From a virus, in IMG/VR virus record IMGVR_UViG_3300020147_000065, positions 1-64,000 of that record: 64,000 bases of DNA. One strand, 5' to 3'. This document shows positions 56,051-63,806 of the stretch, piece after piece. The notes under the pieces are model-generated. The model saw only the letters and a program-made list of their open reading frames with translations, was not told the DNA's origin and searched no databases. Both the position numbers and the translations under genes were made by a program. The stretch's first letter is position 1, and each line of letters starts with the position of its first letter.

Positions 56051-56494
56051 ATGACCATAAAAGAAAATATTATGGTGCGTTGGGAGTTACTCAAAGCGGT
56101 ACACCGTCGCGCTCTGATTTCTGATACATTTTCTACCGAGTGCTGGATAGCGTGGTTAATTATTTTGGTAGGATTATCAGTAATCTTAATTCCTAATTTA
56201 TTTTCACCAAGCTTCTGGCTTATGGAGATTATTCTCAAGATACCGAGATGGTTATGGGGAAGTCTCCTGATATACACTGGCTATAAGTCACTTATAGCCT
56301 TGACTGAAGAAAATACAACAAGAGCAAGGCACGATGCTACACGCTTCGGACTTAGAGTTGGCGTTTTCTTCACAGGAATGACTCTCTTTTCAGCATTTGC
56401 TGGCAATATAGGGCTTGGGTTGGTTGTGTTTCCCTTTTATGCATTCCAACAACTTATGATGTTATGGAGGTTCGCCGGAAAATTTAACACGTAA
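56051..56494 (+). CDS. Membrane protein
   Basis: 147 residues with about four spans (WIAWLIILVGLSVILIP, LWGSLLIYTGYKSLIA, VGVFFTGMTLFSAFA, LGLVVFPFYAFQQLMMLW). Possible alternative lysis or membrane-modifying protein; no family recognised. Confidence 0.6.
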   Translation: MTIKENIMVRWELLKAVHRRALISDTFSTECWIAWLIILVGLSVILIPNLFSPSFWLMEIILKIPRWLWGSLLIYTGYKSLIALTEENTTRARHDATRFGLRVGVFFTGMTLFSAFAGNIGLGLVVFPFYAFQQLMMLWRFAGKFNT

Positions 56495-56509
56495 TAGGAG
56501 TAAACGTCT

Positions 56510-56986
56510 ATGCCTCCTGAGAATTTAGAACAGGGCATTAGCCCCCTGAGCGTTGCTCTTTCTATTCTTACAACACTCATAATCTCAATGCTTGCTCCTA
56601 TTGCGGTCGAATATTTTAAGAACCGCTTGGCAAAGGATACCGATGACGAGAAGGAGGAGAAGACCGATGAAGAAATAGAGCACGAACACGAAATTAAAGC
56701 GATTCGTCTCGAATTTCAAAATAGGATTCTTCTCGACAAAGCTGAAAGACTCGCTCAGAAAACAAAACGAGTAATTTGGTTCGTCCGTAGTCAAGACCCC
56801 GCTCTTGATTACATCCTGGCCGATCTTGAAGCAGAAATGGCTTCGCTTGGTTTCAGCCCTGATCCGGCTAAAGCGTCGGTTACAGAGCGAATCTATGAAC
56901 CACAAGGTGCCCCATTACAAGTGCCGCCTATCAGAGAAACACCTGAGCGTTCTCTGCGACCACCACCAGACAACTCACCTTCTTAA
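56510..56986 (+). CDS. Single-span protein with coiled coil
   Basis: 158 residues; GGAG upstream. N-terminal span (LSVALSILTTLIISMLAPIA), then a long acidic/basic coiled coil (DEKEEKTDEEIEHEHEIKAI) and a Pro-rich tail. The layout recalls inner-membrane spanin or adaptor proteins, but the assignment is uncertain. Confidence 0.5.
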   Translation: MPPENLEQGISPLSVALSILTTLIISMLAPIAVEYFKNRLAKDTDDEKEEKTDEEIEHEHEIKAIRLEFQNRILLDKAERLAQKTKRVIWFVRSQDPALDYILADLEAEMASLGFSPDPAKASVTERIYEPQGAPLQVPPIRETPERSLRPPPDNSPS

Positions 56987-56988
56987 AT

Positions 56989-57063
56989 AACGTCCTGTTT
57001 GTGGAAAATACCCAAACAGGACGTTCTTTTTAGCTTGACAAAAAGCCCGGAAACCGCTATAAT
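56989..57063 (+). promoter_or_regulatory. Terminator followed directly by a promoter
   Basis: AACGTCCTGTTTG (56989-57001) and CAAACAGGACGTT (57013-57025) form a 13-bp stem followed by CTTTTT. TTGACA starts at 57035; 17-bp spacer; TATAAT 57058-57063. ATG 57071 is 7 nt downstream (leaderless). Confidence 0.9.
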
Positions 57064-57070
57064 TTAATAC

Positions 57071-57349
57071 ATGATCGAGATTAGATTCAGAGACTACCCC
57101 GAAGATAACTTCGATTCTTTTTATGATTTCCCCACAAAAACGGAAGCCATCAGTTGGTGGAATACGTTCTTAGCTGAGAAAAAAGAATCTGGAGCAGAAG
57201 TTACTGTCTTCAAGGAGTGGCCCGAAGATGAAGATACCCTAAAGTCTTTGGGTTTAAATTCTCCCACCTTTGGTGGCGAGTTTATGAAAGGGTATTGTAT
57301 AACCGGAGGAGAAAAGGCATTATGGGTGCTAATACTGTCATTACAGTAG
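57071..57349 (+). CDS. Hypothetical protein, leaderless
   Basis: 92 residues, acidic and aromatic, beginning MIEIRFRDYPEDNFDSFYDF. No Shine-Dalgarno; ATG 7 nt after TATAAT. It overlaps the helicase gene by 28 nt. Confidence 0.6.
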   Translation: MIEIRFRDYPEDNFDSFYDFPTKTEAISWWNTFLAEKKESGAEVTVFKEWPEDEDTLKSLGLNSPTFGGEFMKGYCITGGEKALWVLILSLQ

Positions 57350-58806
57350 AAGAGCGAGATAAAGAACGAGTAATATCTAACTTAGCAGTGGAAAGCGGAA
57401 GCCTCGCACTGTCAATGATGTATGAAGAATGTGCAGATGCGGCTGTAGAAAAATTAACGCCAGAAGATTTTTATTGGCCTCATCACCAAGTTATTTTCGA
57501 TGTAATTCGTGACCTATTTAAACAGAACAGACACATTGACCACAACATCGTCTCAGATGAACTTCAAAAGCGAGGAAAATTAGAAGAAGCTAAAGGAAAA
57601 GTATATGTTTCCAACCTTGTAGACCTTGCCCCAGCTAAAGAAGCTACTGATGAATACATTAAAGCTATCCAGGGGTGGTCTTTACTCCGAGAGATTGACG
57701 AAGGTGCGCGAGAAACACACTCAAGGATTACACTTGGATACCTGAGTGATCCACTTGAGGCTATTAACCAGTTGGGTACAAGACTTGATAAAGCTACAAC
57801 TCGTCTTCGTCGCGCTAAGGTTGAGACAGTTGCTTCTATATGTGATGAAATTCTTGGAGACATTGCTCGCGCAATGGCTACAGGAATTGACGAGTCTGGT
57901 ATTCCTACCGGATTTGAAGGCTTCGATGATTTGACCGGTGGTGTGCAACCAGGTGAAAACCTTGTAGTTGCTGCCCGTACATCAGTTGGTAAAACAGCAT
58001 TCGTTCTTCAGATGGCAGCACAGATTGCCATCAACCAAAAGAAACCAGCATTAATCTTCTCTCTGGAAATGCCTAAGAAGAAATTAATGTTTCGTTTGAT
58101 TTGCTCTTATGCCAAAGTGAACTCACGCGATGCTCGTCGAGGTAAGATTACTCAAGAGCAATACGATAAGATGCAGGAAGCAGCTAAAATGCTTAGTGAA
58201 TGCCCTCTTCTTATTGATGATAACACATCTGCCACATTAATTGAGATGATGGCAGCTACCAAAAAATTGATTAGGGATCACGGAGAACTCGGTTGTGTTG
58301 TAATTGACAACCTCCCTTTGGTTTCTCCGACAAACCCAGGTGCAGATGGTCATGTGCAGACAGCGGAACTAAGCCGTGGACTAAACCGTTTCTGTATGGA
58401 TGTAGGAGTACCGTTGGTAACGGTTACTCAGCTTAACCGAGCAACAGAAGAAAAGACGGATAAAAAACCAACTTTATCTAACATCGCCGGTTCTGACTGT
58501 GTGGCACGAGATGCGGCTACTGTGGCATTGTTATGGCGACCAGAATACTACGACGACAAGGTTGCCAAGACACAGCAACAGGAGCGTTACGTCAACGCGA
58601 AACGAGAAGAACAAAGACAGTTGATTACGCCTCAACCTTTGGTAGTGCCTGAACAAAAAACTGTTGTAATTGTAGATAAACAACGCAATGGCCCAACGGG
58701 AACATTTAACCTGTGGTTTGATATGAACTGCTCGTATTTCTCAGACAAGCCAACAATGGAGAGTTTCAGTTACACTGACGATAAGCGCAACGACTTCTTT
58801 GACTGA
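57322..58806 (+). CDS. dnaB: DnaB-like replicative helicase
   Basis: 494 residues from ATG 57322 (GGAGGAG upstream). N-terminal DnaB domain (AVESGSLALSMMYEE..DFYWPHHQVIFDVI), linker, then the RecA-like domain: IPTGFEGFDDLTGGVQPG, Walker A AARTSVGKTA (217-226), Walker B CVVIDNLPLV, and TVTQLNRATEEKTDKKPTLS. Length and order match bacterial DnaB. Unwinds the phage replication fork. No helicase loader is recognised in the window. Confidence 0.95.
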   Translation: MGANTVITVEERDKERVISNLAVESGSLALSMMYEECADAAVEKLTPEDFYWPHHQVIFDVIRDLFKQNRHIDHNIVSDELQKRGKLEEAKGKVYVSNLVDLAPAKEATDEYIKAIQGWSLLREIDEGARETHSRITLGYLSDPLEAINQLGTRLDKATTRLRRAKVETVASICDEILGDIARAMATGIDESGIPTGFEGFDDLTGGVQPGENLVVAARTSVGKTAFVLQMAAQIAINQKKPALIFSLEMPKKKLMFRLICSYAKVNSRDARRGKITQEQYDKMQEAAKMLSECPLLIDDNTSATLIEMMAATKKLIRDHGELGCVVIDNLPLVSPTNPGADGHVQTAELSRGLNRFCMDVGVPLVTVTQLNRATEEKTDKKPTLSNIAGSDCVARDAATVALLWRPEYYDDKVAKTQQQERYVNAKREEQRQLITPQPLVVPEQKTVVIVDKQRNGPTGTFNLWFDMNCSYFSDKPTMESFSYTDDKRNDFFD

Positions 58807-58817
58807 GGAGAAAACAA

Positions 58818-59414
58818 ATGGAATTAGTACTGGTTTTGTTTCGGTTCATGGATACCGACTCACGCGTAACTCATGAGGCAGGGGATTATCTCTACTACAA
58901 TGATAAAGTTATGCAAATTCGCGCGGATGCAAGTGGCATCCGAAAACTTATAGTTCGACTAAAAGACGGTAATAAGGTTGTTCTTGAGACACGAGGTACT
59001 CGTGTCGTTAATTACAAGCCTGGCGAGTGGGAAGAGCATGTTAAGTCAATTGCTTCTGATGCGTTCGCTGCTCACCGTGAAGAGAATGAGGAACAGGCTC
59101 AGAACGTAGAGAGCCGTGTTCAGGAACAGCTTCAGGTAGCCCTGAGTGCTGAACCAGACCCCGTAGAAGTTCTGGTCGAAGACGAAGTAGCTGTAGTAGC
59201 TCCCAGCTTTGGTCCATCAAACGTAGATACTACGAATGAATCCAAGCCGGACGAATTACTCTCTGCTCCATCTCCTGTACCCGCAGGTGATGATGTAGTC
59301 GAACCAGAGACAACTGAAGAATCGCAATCCACGGAGGAATCAAAAGCTGACGAAGCTCCGGTTCCAGTAAGTGAAGCGGCCTTCGGCGGAAGACGCAAGC
59401 AACCGCGCAATTAA
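58818..59414 (+). CDS. Hypothetical protein, acidic disordered C-terminus
   Basis: 198 residues; GGAGAAAA upstream. Residues 1-75 form a small beta domain (RVTHEAGDYLYYNDKVMQIR); residues 90-198 are Glu, Pro, Ser and Ala-rich, probably disordered. Follows the helicase by 11 nt. Confidence 0.55.
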   Translation: MELVLVLFRFMDTDSRVTHEAGDYLYYNDKVMQIRADASGIRKLIVRLKDGNKVVLETRGTRVVNYKPGEWEEHVKSIASDAFAAHREENEEQAQNVESRVQEQLQVALSAEPDPVEVLVEDEVAVVAPSFGPSNVDTTNESKPDELLSAPSPVPAGDDVVEPETTEESQSTEESKADEAPVPVSEAAFGGRRKQPRN

Positions 59415-59420
59415 CCAATA

Positions 59421-59479
59421 AAGGGCCAGGAGATTTTCTTCTCCTGGCCCTTGACTTTTAGTGTGTATGTTGGTATAAT
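59421..59479 (+). promoter_or_regulatory. Terminator hairpin abutting a promoter
   Basis: AAGGGCCAGGAG and CTCCTGGCCCTT form a 12-bp stem around ATTTTCTT. The last two T of the stem start TTGACT (59451-59456); 17-bp spacer with TGG; TATAAT (59474-59479). Confidence 0.9.
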
Positions 59480-59514
59480 TTACTGTAGCTTTATAAATAA
59501 GGAGTCCATTTCAA

Positions 59515-60150
59515 ATGGCAAAAGCAGCAGTAGCACAGGCAGAGGATAACTCTGCAACCCCTGAAAAAGTCAAGCGTAACCACGGCCAGGAATTTAAAGA
59601 GGCAGCCGGTGACGTAGCAAAACAGCTTGAAATTATTGACGATTTCGTAGCAAACGTAATGCGTAAAGGTGAAGATTACGGTATCATTCCTGGTACAAAT
59701 AAACCTTCTCTTTACAAAGGTGGAGCAGAAAAGCTTTTAGGCTTGCTCGACGCGACTCCTCGATTCGAAATCCTCGAATACATCTTCGATCCCGATAAAG
59801 TTGTTACCACTCTTGAGTGGGATAATGCAACTAAAACAAAGAAACCAAAAGAAAGTAGAGTCGGTTTAGCTTCTTTTACTTTTAAGTGCGTCCTCGTGGA
59901 TGGCGACGAAAAAGAACTTGGTTCAGGCTTTGGTCATTGTAATTCCCTTGAAGGGAAGTATGCCAAACAAGGTGCAGTAAACGTAGCTAACACTGCGTTG
60001 AAAATGTCGAAGAAACGTTCATTGGTGGACGCCATTCTAACAGCTACTCGTATTTCTGGTCAGTTCACGCAGGACGTGGAAGACATGGACTTGGGTGGAG
60101 GTAGTAGTGGAGGAGGACGAAAGCCTTCCAGCGACGATTTTGAACTCTAA
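59515..60150 (+). CDS. Phage ssDNA-binding/annealing-type protein (tentative)
   Basis: 211 residues; AAGGAG upstream. DYGIIPGTNKPSLYKGGAEK and ANTALKMSKKRSLVDAILTA followed by TRISGQFTQDVED are a recognisable phage family often near recombination genes. The C-terminus is Gly-rich and ends in the acidic tip SSDDFEL, as in single-strand-binding proteins. Exact biochemistry unknown. Confidence 0.55.
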   Translation: MAKAAVAQAEDNSATPEKVKRNHGQEFKEAAGDVAKQLEIIDDFVANVMRKGEDYGIIPGTNKPSLYKGGAEKLLGLLDATPRFEILEYIFDPDKVVTTLEWDNATKTKKPKESRVGLASFTFKCVLVDGDEKELGSGFGHCNSLEGKYAKQGAVNVANTALKMSKKRSLVDAILTATRISGQFTQDVEDMDLGGGSSGGGRKPSSDDFEL

Positions 60151-60160
60151 CCGAAGGAGA

Positions 60161-60185
60161 AAAGGGGGCTTCGGCCCCCTTTTTT
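60161..60185 (+). terminator. Intrinsic terminator with TTCG loop
   Basis: AAAGGGGGC and GCCCCCTTT around TTCG, then TTT. The ATG of the next gene is at 60189, and its only Shine-Dalgarno candidate (AAGGAG, 60154-60159) is on the other side of the hairpin. Confidence 0.9.
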
Positions 60186-60188
60186 GTT

Positions 60189-60728
60189 ATGATTGACCTC
60201 TTTACTGGTGCCGGTAAATGGCACCCTTACAGCAAACTTCTTGCTGAAATGGTAGGTTCAGCTACAGCCTCCATATTCCTACAATCCGTGATAGAGAAGT
60301 GGGATAATTTTAAAGAACCATTCTACTGGTTCGATGAGCCAACTGCACATAAAAACTACGTTCGTAATCGAAGTTGGAGAGAAAACCTGGGCTTTCATGA
60401 AGAAGACCTAATGCTGGCACTCTCTAAGGTTGGCACTAAGATAACAGAAAAGAGGCCGCGTAATTTAATTATCTCTGATAACACGGCGGCTTTCACACCT
60501 AAACGTAAACTTTTAAATGCTCCTCACCTTGTCTTATACCGATGGGACTCAGGTAAGAAGTTGATGTGGTATGAATTGAATGTCAGCTTGTTAGAGTCGG
60601 CATTGTCAACGCACGTAATGGCTCTCCATTCACTCTGCTTGACCACACCTAACTTTGAATTACGAGAACAAGAGCGTTTGAACAAACTTAGAGAAGAACA
60701 TCCCGACTGGTTTGAGGGGAAAAAGTAG
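60189..60728 (+). CDS. Hypothetical protein
   Basis: 179 residues, aromatic and charged (WHPYSKLLAEMVGSATASIF, FYWFDEPTAHKNY). No family recognised. Start lies 4 nt after the T run of the terminator, so expression depends on read-through or on a ribosome site bridged by the hairpin. Confidence 0.55.
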   Translation: MIDLFTGAGKWHPYSKLLAEMVGSATASIFLQSVIEKWDNFKEPFYWFDEPTAHKNYVRNRSWRENLGFHEEDLMLALSKVGTKITEKRPRNLIISDNTAAFTPKRKLLNAPHLVLYRWDSGKKLMWYELNVSLLESALSTHVMALHSLCLTTPNFELREQERLNKLREEHPDWFEGKK

Positions 60729-60735
60729 GTGCCAC

Positions 60736-61002
60736 ATGGCAGTAGACAGACATAATCTCTCATTCAAAGAAAAGGATTGGAAAGAACTGAATGGTGTAGC
60801 CAATTCTTACAAACTTGAACTGAGTGCATTTCTACGCGCAGTACTATTTCTTTTTCGTGATCACAAAGATGTAATTAAACCTTTATTGGTGGAGATTATT
60901 GATAAACATCGAAGTGAAATAGTGTTGAGTCGTGGTAGAAAAAACAAACCGCTCCCTCTTGACTTTAGTGGTCTTGAGGGTATTTTTGGAGCAAACAAAT
61001 GA
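60736..61002 (+). CDS. Ribbon-helix-helix-like small protein
   Basis: 88 residues from ATG 60736 (TAGGTG upstream). RHNLSFKEKDWKELNGVANS followed by YKLELSAFLRAVL has the strand-helix-helix pattern of Arc/MetJ DNA-binding proteins. Overlaps the next gene by 4 nt. Confidence 0.5.
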   Translation: MAVDRHNLSFKEKDWKELNGVANSYKLELSAFLRAVLFLFRDHKDVIKPLLVEIIDKHRSEIVLSRGRKNKPLPLDFSGLEGIFGANK

Positions 61003-61382
61003 AAATTTTAGCAATCGAATACGAAAGAAAAGTGGGCGATGAAACAATTCGCGTTCAAGCGGAAGTCACAGGTGATGAAACACCTGAACAGGCTTATTTT
61101 GGTGTCCGTGATTGGGTTTCTGATAGAGTAAAGGAAACCGAGACACATGAGCAGCAGCGAGTTGCTCAACAAGAAGAAGAACAACGGAAAGCCGAGGAAG
61201 CTGCCAAACGTGAGGAGTTAAAAACCAAAGCCGCACAAACACTTGCAGAGTTAAAGGCTTCTGGATTTAATGAAGAAGATATTGCTGCCATCGTAGCAGC
61301 GCAAGCGGCTGTAGCTGCTTCCGAGGCCGCACCAGAACCTCAGAATAGTTCACTACCAGGTCAAGAAACAACTGAACTTTAA
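60999..61382 (+). CDS. Coiled-coil hypothetical protein
   Basis: 127 residues: a 45-residue N-terminal beta domain (MKILAIEYERKVGDETIRV), a Glu/Gln/Lys coiled coil, an Ala-rich helix and a Pro/Ser tail. Function unknown. Confidence 0.55.
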   Translation: MKILAIEYERKVGDETIRVQAEVTGDETPEQAYFGVRDWVSDRVKETETHEQQRVAQQEEEQRKAEEAAKREELKTKAAQTLAELKASGFNEEDIAAIVAAQAAVAASEAAPEPQNSSLPGQETTEL

Positions 61383-61393
61383 GGAAAATAATA

Positions 61394-62323
61394 ATGGCAT
61401 TTAATGCAACAGTGATAGCTGACTCTATCAATCCCCGTGGTGTGCGTATGATTACGATGGAATTAACCTTTCCACGGGTTGTATTAGCCGAGTTCAACAC
61501 CCACAGGGCTTTCTCTCGTAACGCTGCATCTTCCCGTGCTATCCCGGTCGAAAAGATGATTCAGCGTGTTCTCGATGATCCTTTTATTCCTGTCTTCCAG
61601 AAGAATAAAAAGGGTATGCAATCAACCGAACCTCTCTCCGTTGAAGAGACTGTGGCCGCTACCTCTATTTGGCTACGGCAGCGCGATGATGCTGTCGCTG
61701 CGGTTAGAAAACTCATTGGTAAATACGAGGTAAACGAACGCGGGGAACATTGGAGTAATCCATGGAAAGATGGAATCACCCTCGACGTTCATAAACAATT
61801 CGCCAACCGTCTGCTTGAGCCGTGGATGTGGACGACTGATATTGTGACGTTTACGGACGTTGCAAATTACGCTAATCTGCGCTTTTCCCCACATGCCGAG
61901 CCTTCGATGGCTCGGATTACCGAGATGGGCCTTGAGCAGATTGCTTTATCTGTTCCAAAGAAACTTCGCAAAGGTCAATGGCATTTACCCTTGATTTTTG
62001 AGGAAGACTATGATATGCTTAGGAAAGAGCAGATCACTTTCGACGATTTAATTAAAATTTCTGTGGGCCGATGTGCCAGAGTTTCTTACTTGACACACGA
62101 TGGCCGGAGAGATTTACAGGCAGACATTGATTTACACGACCGATTACTCGCTAACGGACATATGTCTCCATTCGAGCATCAAGGTCGTGCAATGAACTCT
62201 AAAGTGAAGCGTTCTGGAAATCTTGTTGGCTTCGAACAGTACCGTAAGATGCTTCCTAACGAAAACAGAACGTATTTCAAATGTACTCTACCAAGTGGTC
62301 GTGAATTAATTTTGGAGAGATAA
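61394..62323 (+). CDS. thyX: FAD-dependent thymidylate synthase (ThyX)
   Basis: 309 residues. AEFNTHRAFSRNAASSRAIP is a variant of the ThyX signature (RHRX7S: Arg replaced by Thr at the first position). HKQFANRLLEPWMWTTDIVTF and SPFEHQGRAM are also typical. Makes dTMP from dUMP with folate and FADH2 for phage DNA synthesis. AAGGA precedes the ATG. Two copies of the dispersed motif lie within the first 85 nt. Confidence 0.9.
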   Translation: MAFNATVIADSINPRGVRMITMELTFPRVVLAEFNTHRAFSRNAASSRAIPVEKMIQRVLDDPFIPVFQKNKKGMQSTEPLSVEETVAATSIWLRQRDDAVAAVRKLIGKYEVNERGEHWSNPWKDGITLDVHKQFANRLLEPWMWTTDIVTFTDVANYANLRFSPHAEPSMARITEMGLEQIALSVPKKLRKGQWHLPLIFEEDYDMLRKEQITFDDLIKISVGRCARVSYLTHDGRRDLQADIDLHDRLLANGHMSPFEHQGRAMNSKVKRSGNLVGFEQYRKMLPNENRTYFKCTLPSGRELILER

Positions 62324-62324
62324 A

Positions 62325-63038
62325 ATGCCCTATTATGAAAAGGCACCTCTGCGCTTAAAGGCAGAGCAATTTCGATTTATTGATGGACCAGACGGCGACG
62401 AAACTCGCCGTCTGGCTCAATCACTTGGACTCATACAACGATATGAGGTTTATCGTGATGGAGACTTTATTGATAACTCTTCACCTTGGGAAGTCCAGAC
62501 ACTTGAAGGTTGGGTTACGGTAAACGATGGTGACTATGTTATCATTGGTATAGAGGGTGAAAAGTATCCTCGTAGCGAAGAAGATTTTCAAAAGAATTAC
62601 ACAAAGGTTGAGGGTGAAGAGAACTTATATGAACGTAAGCCCATATGTGTAAAAGCTTTCCAGTGGTGGAAGAATGGAGATCATCCAGAGGATGAGTCGG
62701 AGCTAATTACTGGTTCTGATGGTGAAATGTTTCTTAGTGAAGGTAAGATAGTCAGACGATTTAATCATCCTAACATTTCATCGCAAGAAAAGTGTGAAGT
62801 TTGTGATCACGTAATGGGTAATCATGGTTGGATTGATAGGGGTGAAAACGGTTTACGTGTTTGCCCAGGTGATATGATTATCCAAACTTACGGTGAAGAA
62901 CCTTATCCATGCAAGCCGCGGATTTTCATAAAAACATATTACCTACTTACGTTTGAACAATTTCCGAAGCCTGTGGGAGAAGATGAAGATGAATTTGGAA
63001 CAGAAGGGCCGATTAGTAGTGAAGCATCTGAGGCATGA
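62325..63038 (+). CDS. Phage protein with two GDY-GE repeats
   Basis: 237 residues. WVTVNDGDYVIIGIEGEKYP..EDFQKNY and CPGDMIIQTYGEEPYPC..IFIKTY are two copies of the small phage domain in which GD(Y/M)hhxxxxGExYP is followed by hFxxxY. Between them is a CEVC zinc half. An 11-bp hairpin lies 63 nt after the start. Confidence 0.6.
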   Translation: MPYYEKAPLRLKAEQFRFIDGPDGDETRRLAQSLGLIQRYEVYRDGDFIDNSSPWEVQTLEGWVTVNDGDYVIIGIEGEKYPRSEEDFQKNYTKVEGEENLYERKPICVKAFQWWKNGDHPEDESELITGSDGEMFLSEGKIVRRFNHPNISSQEKCEVCDHVMGNHGWIDRGENGLRVCPGDMIIQTYGEEPYPCKPRIFIKTYYLLTFEQFPKPVGEDEDEFGTEGPISSEASEA

Positions 63039-63564
63039 CCCTCATTCTCTTGGATTTAATTCTCTTTTAACCGGTGGCTATCTCCCCGTGGATAGCTTAT
63101 TAAATTCTATCTGGAAATACAAGGGTGTACGTATAACCAGAGATGAATTAAACGAGATCGTCGAAACCAATAACAAACAACGTCTTTCCTATGATACAAC
63201 TGGTACTCTAATCAGAGCAAACCAGGGGCACAGTATTCCTGTGGACTTGCAGTTGACTCCTGAGACTCCACCGGCTGTACTATATCATGGTACAGATGAA
63301 AAATATGTTGACTCAATTAATGAGACTGGTATATACAAGAGTTCTCGTCATGCCGTTCATTTATCCGAAGATGTACATACCGCAGGTAAAGTAGGCGCTC
63401 GTCACAGCGGAAACCCATATGTTCTTGGGGTAGATGCCGAGCAAATGTATAAAGACGGATACTTGTTCTACAAATCAGAAAATGGCGTGTGGCTTACTGA
63501 TTTTGTGCCACAGGGATATTTACTAAGAGAGGAACATGGATATGAACCGATTCGATTTTATTGA
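62989..63564 (+). CDS. kptA: RNA 2'-phosphotransferase (KptA/Tpt1 family)
   Basis: 191 residues from ATG 62989 (GGGAG upstream). VKHLRHDPHSLGF, YLPVDSLLNSI, IVETNNKQRLSYD, IRANQGHSIPVD, VLYHGTDEKY, HAVHLSEDVHTAGKVGARHS and NGVWLTDFVPQGYL cover the full family signature, including the Arg-His-Arg residues. The enzyme removes a 2'-phosphate from RNA using NAD+, or ADP-ribosylates RNA ends. It points to RNA repair or RNA end modification. Overlaps the upstream gene by 50 nt. Confidence 0.9.
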   Translation: MNLEQKGRLVVKHLRHDPHSLGFNSLLTGGYLPVDSLLNSIWKYKGVRITRDELNEIVETNNKQRLSYDTTGTLIRANQGHSIPVDLQLTPETPPAVLYHGTDEKYVDSINETGIYKSSRHAVHLSEDVHTAGKVGARHSGNPYVLGVDAEQMYKDGYLFYKSENGVWLTDFVPQGYLLREEHGYEPIRFY

Positions 63565-63802
63565 GAGGATCGAACGTGAACAATTTAGGGCCGTATTATA
63601 CCTCAGAAACAATACTCGTCATAACTTCCATGTGATCGCCAAAAAGGATGAATCTGTGGTAGTTGGTGATGAAATTGAATATGAACCATACTGTTTTAAT
63701 TTTGGTTATTTTGTGAAAAAGGTGACAGAAGATGAAGAGGAAATAGCTCGACTCAAAGCTCTTGGGACGCGACGCTCACATTGCGGCTCTGAGAGCAGGT
63801 AA
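63542..63802 (+). CDS. Hypothetical protein
   Basis: 86 residues from ATG 63542 (GAGAGGA upstream). Acidic small protein, beta then helix (FNFGYFVKKVTEDEEEIARL). Overlaps the KptA gene by 23 nt and precedes a peptidase-like gene. Confidence 0.5.
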   Translation: MNRFDFIERIEREQFRAVLYLRNNTRHNFHVIAKKDESVVVGDEIEYEPYCFNFGYFVKKVTEDEEEIARLKALGTRRSHCGSESR

Positions 63803-63806
63803 AACA

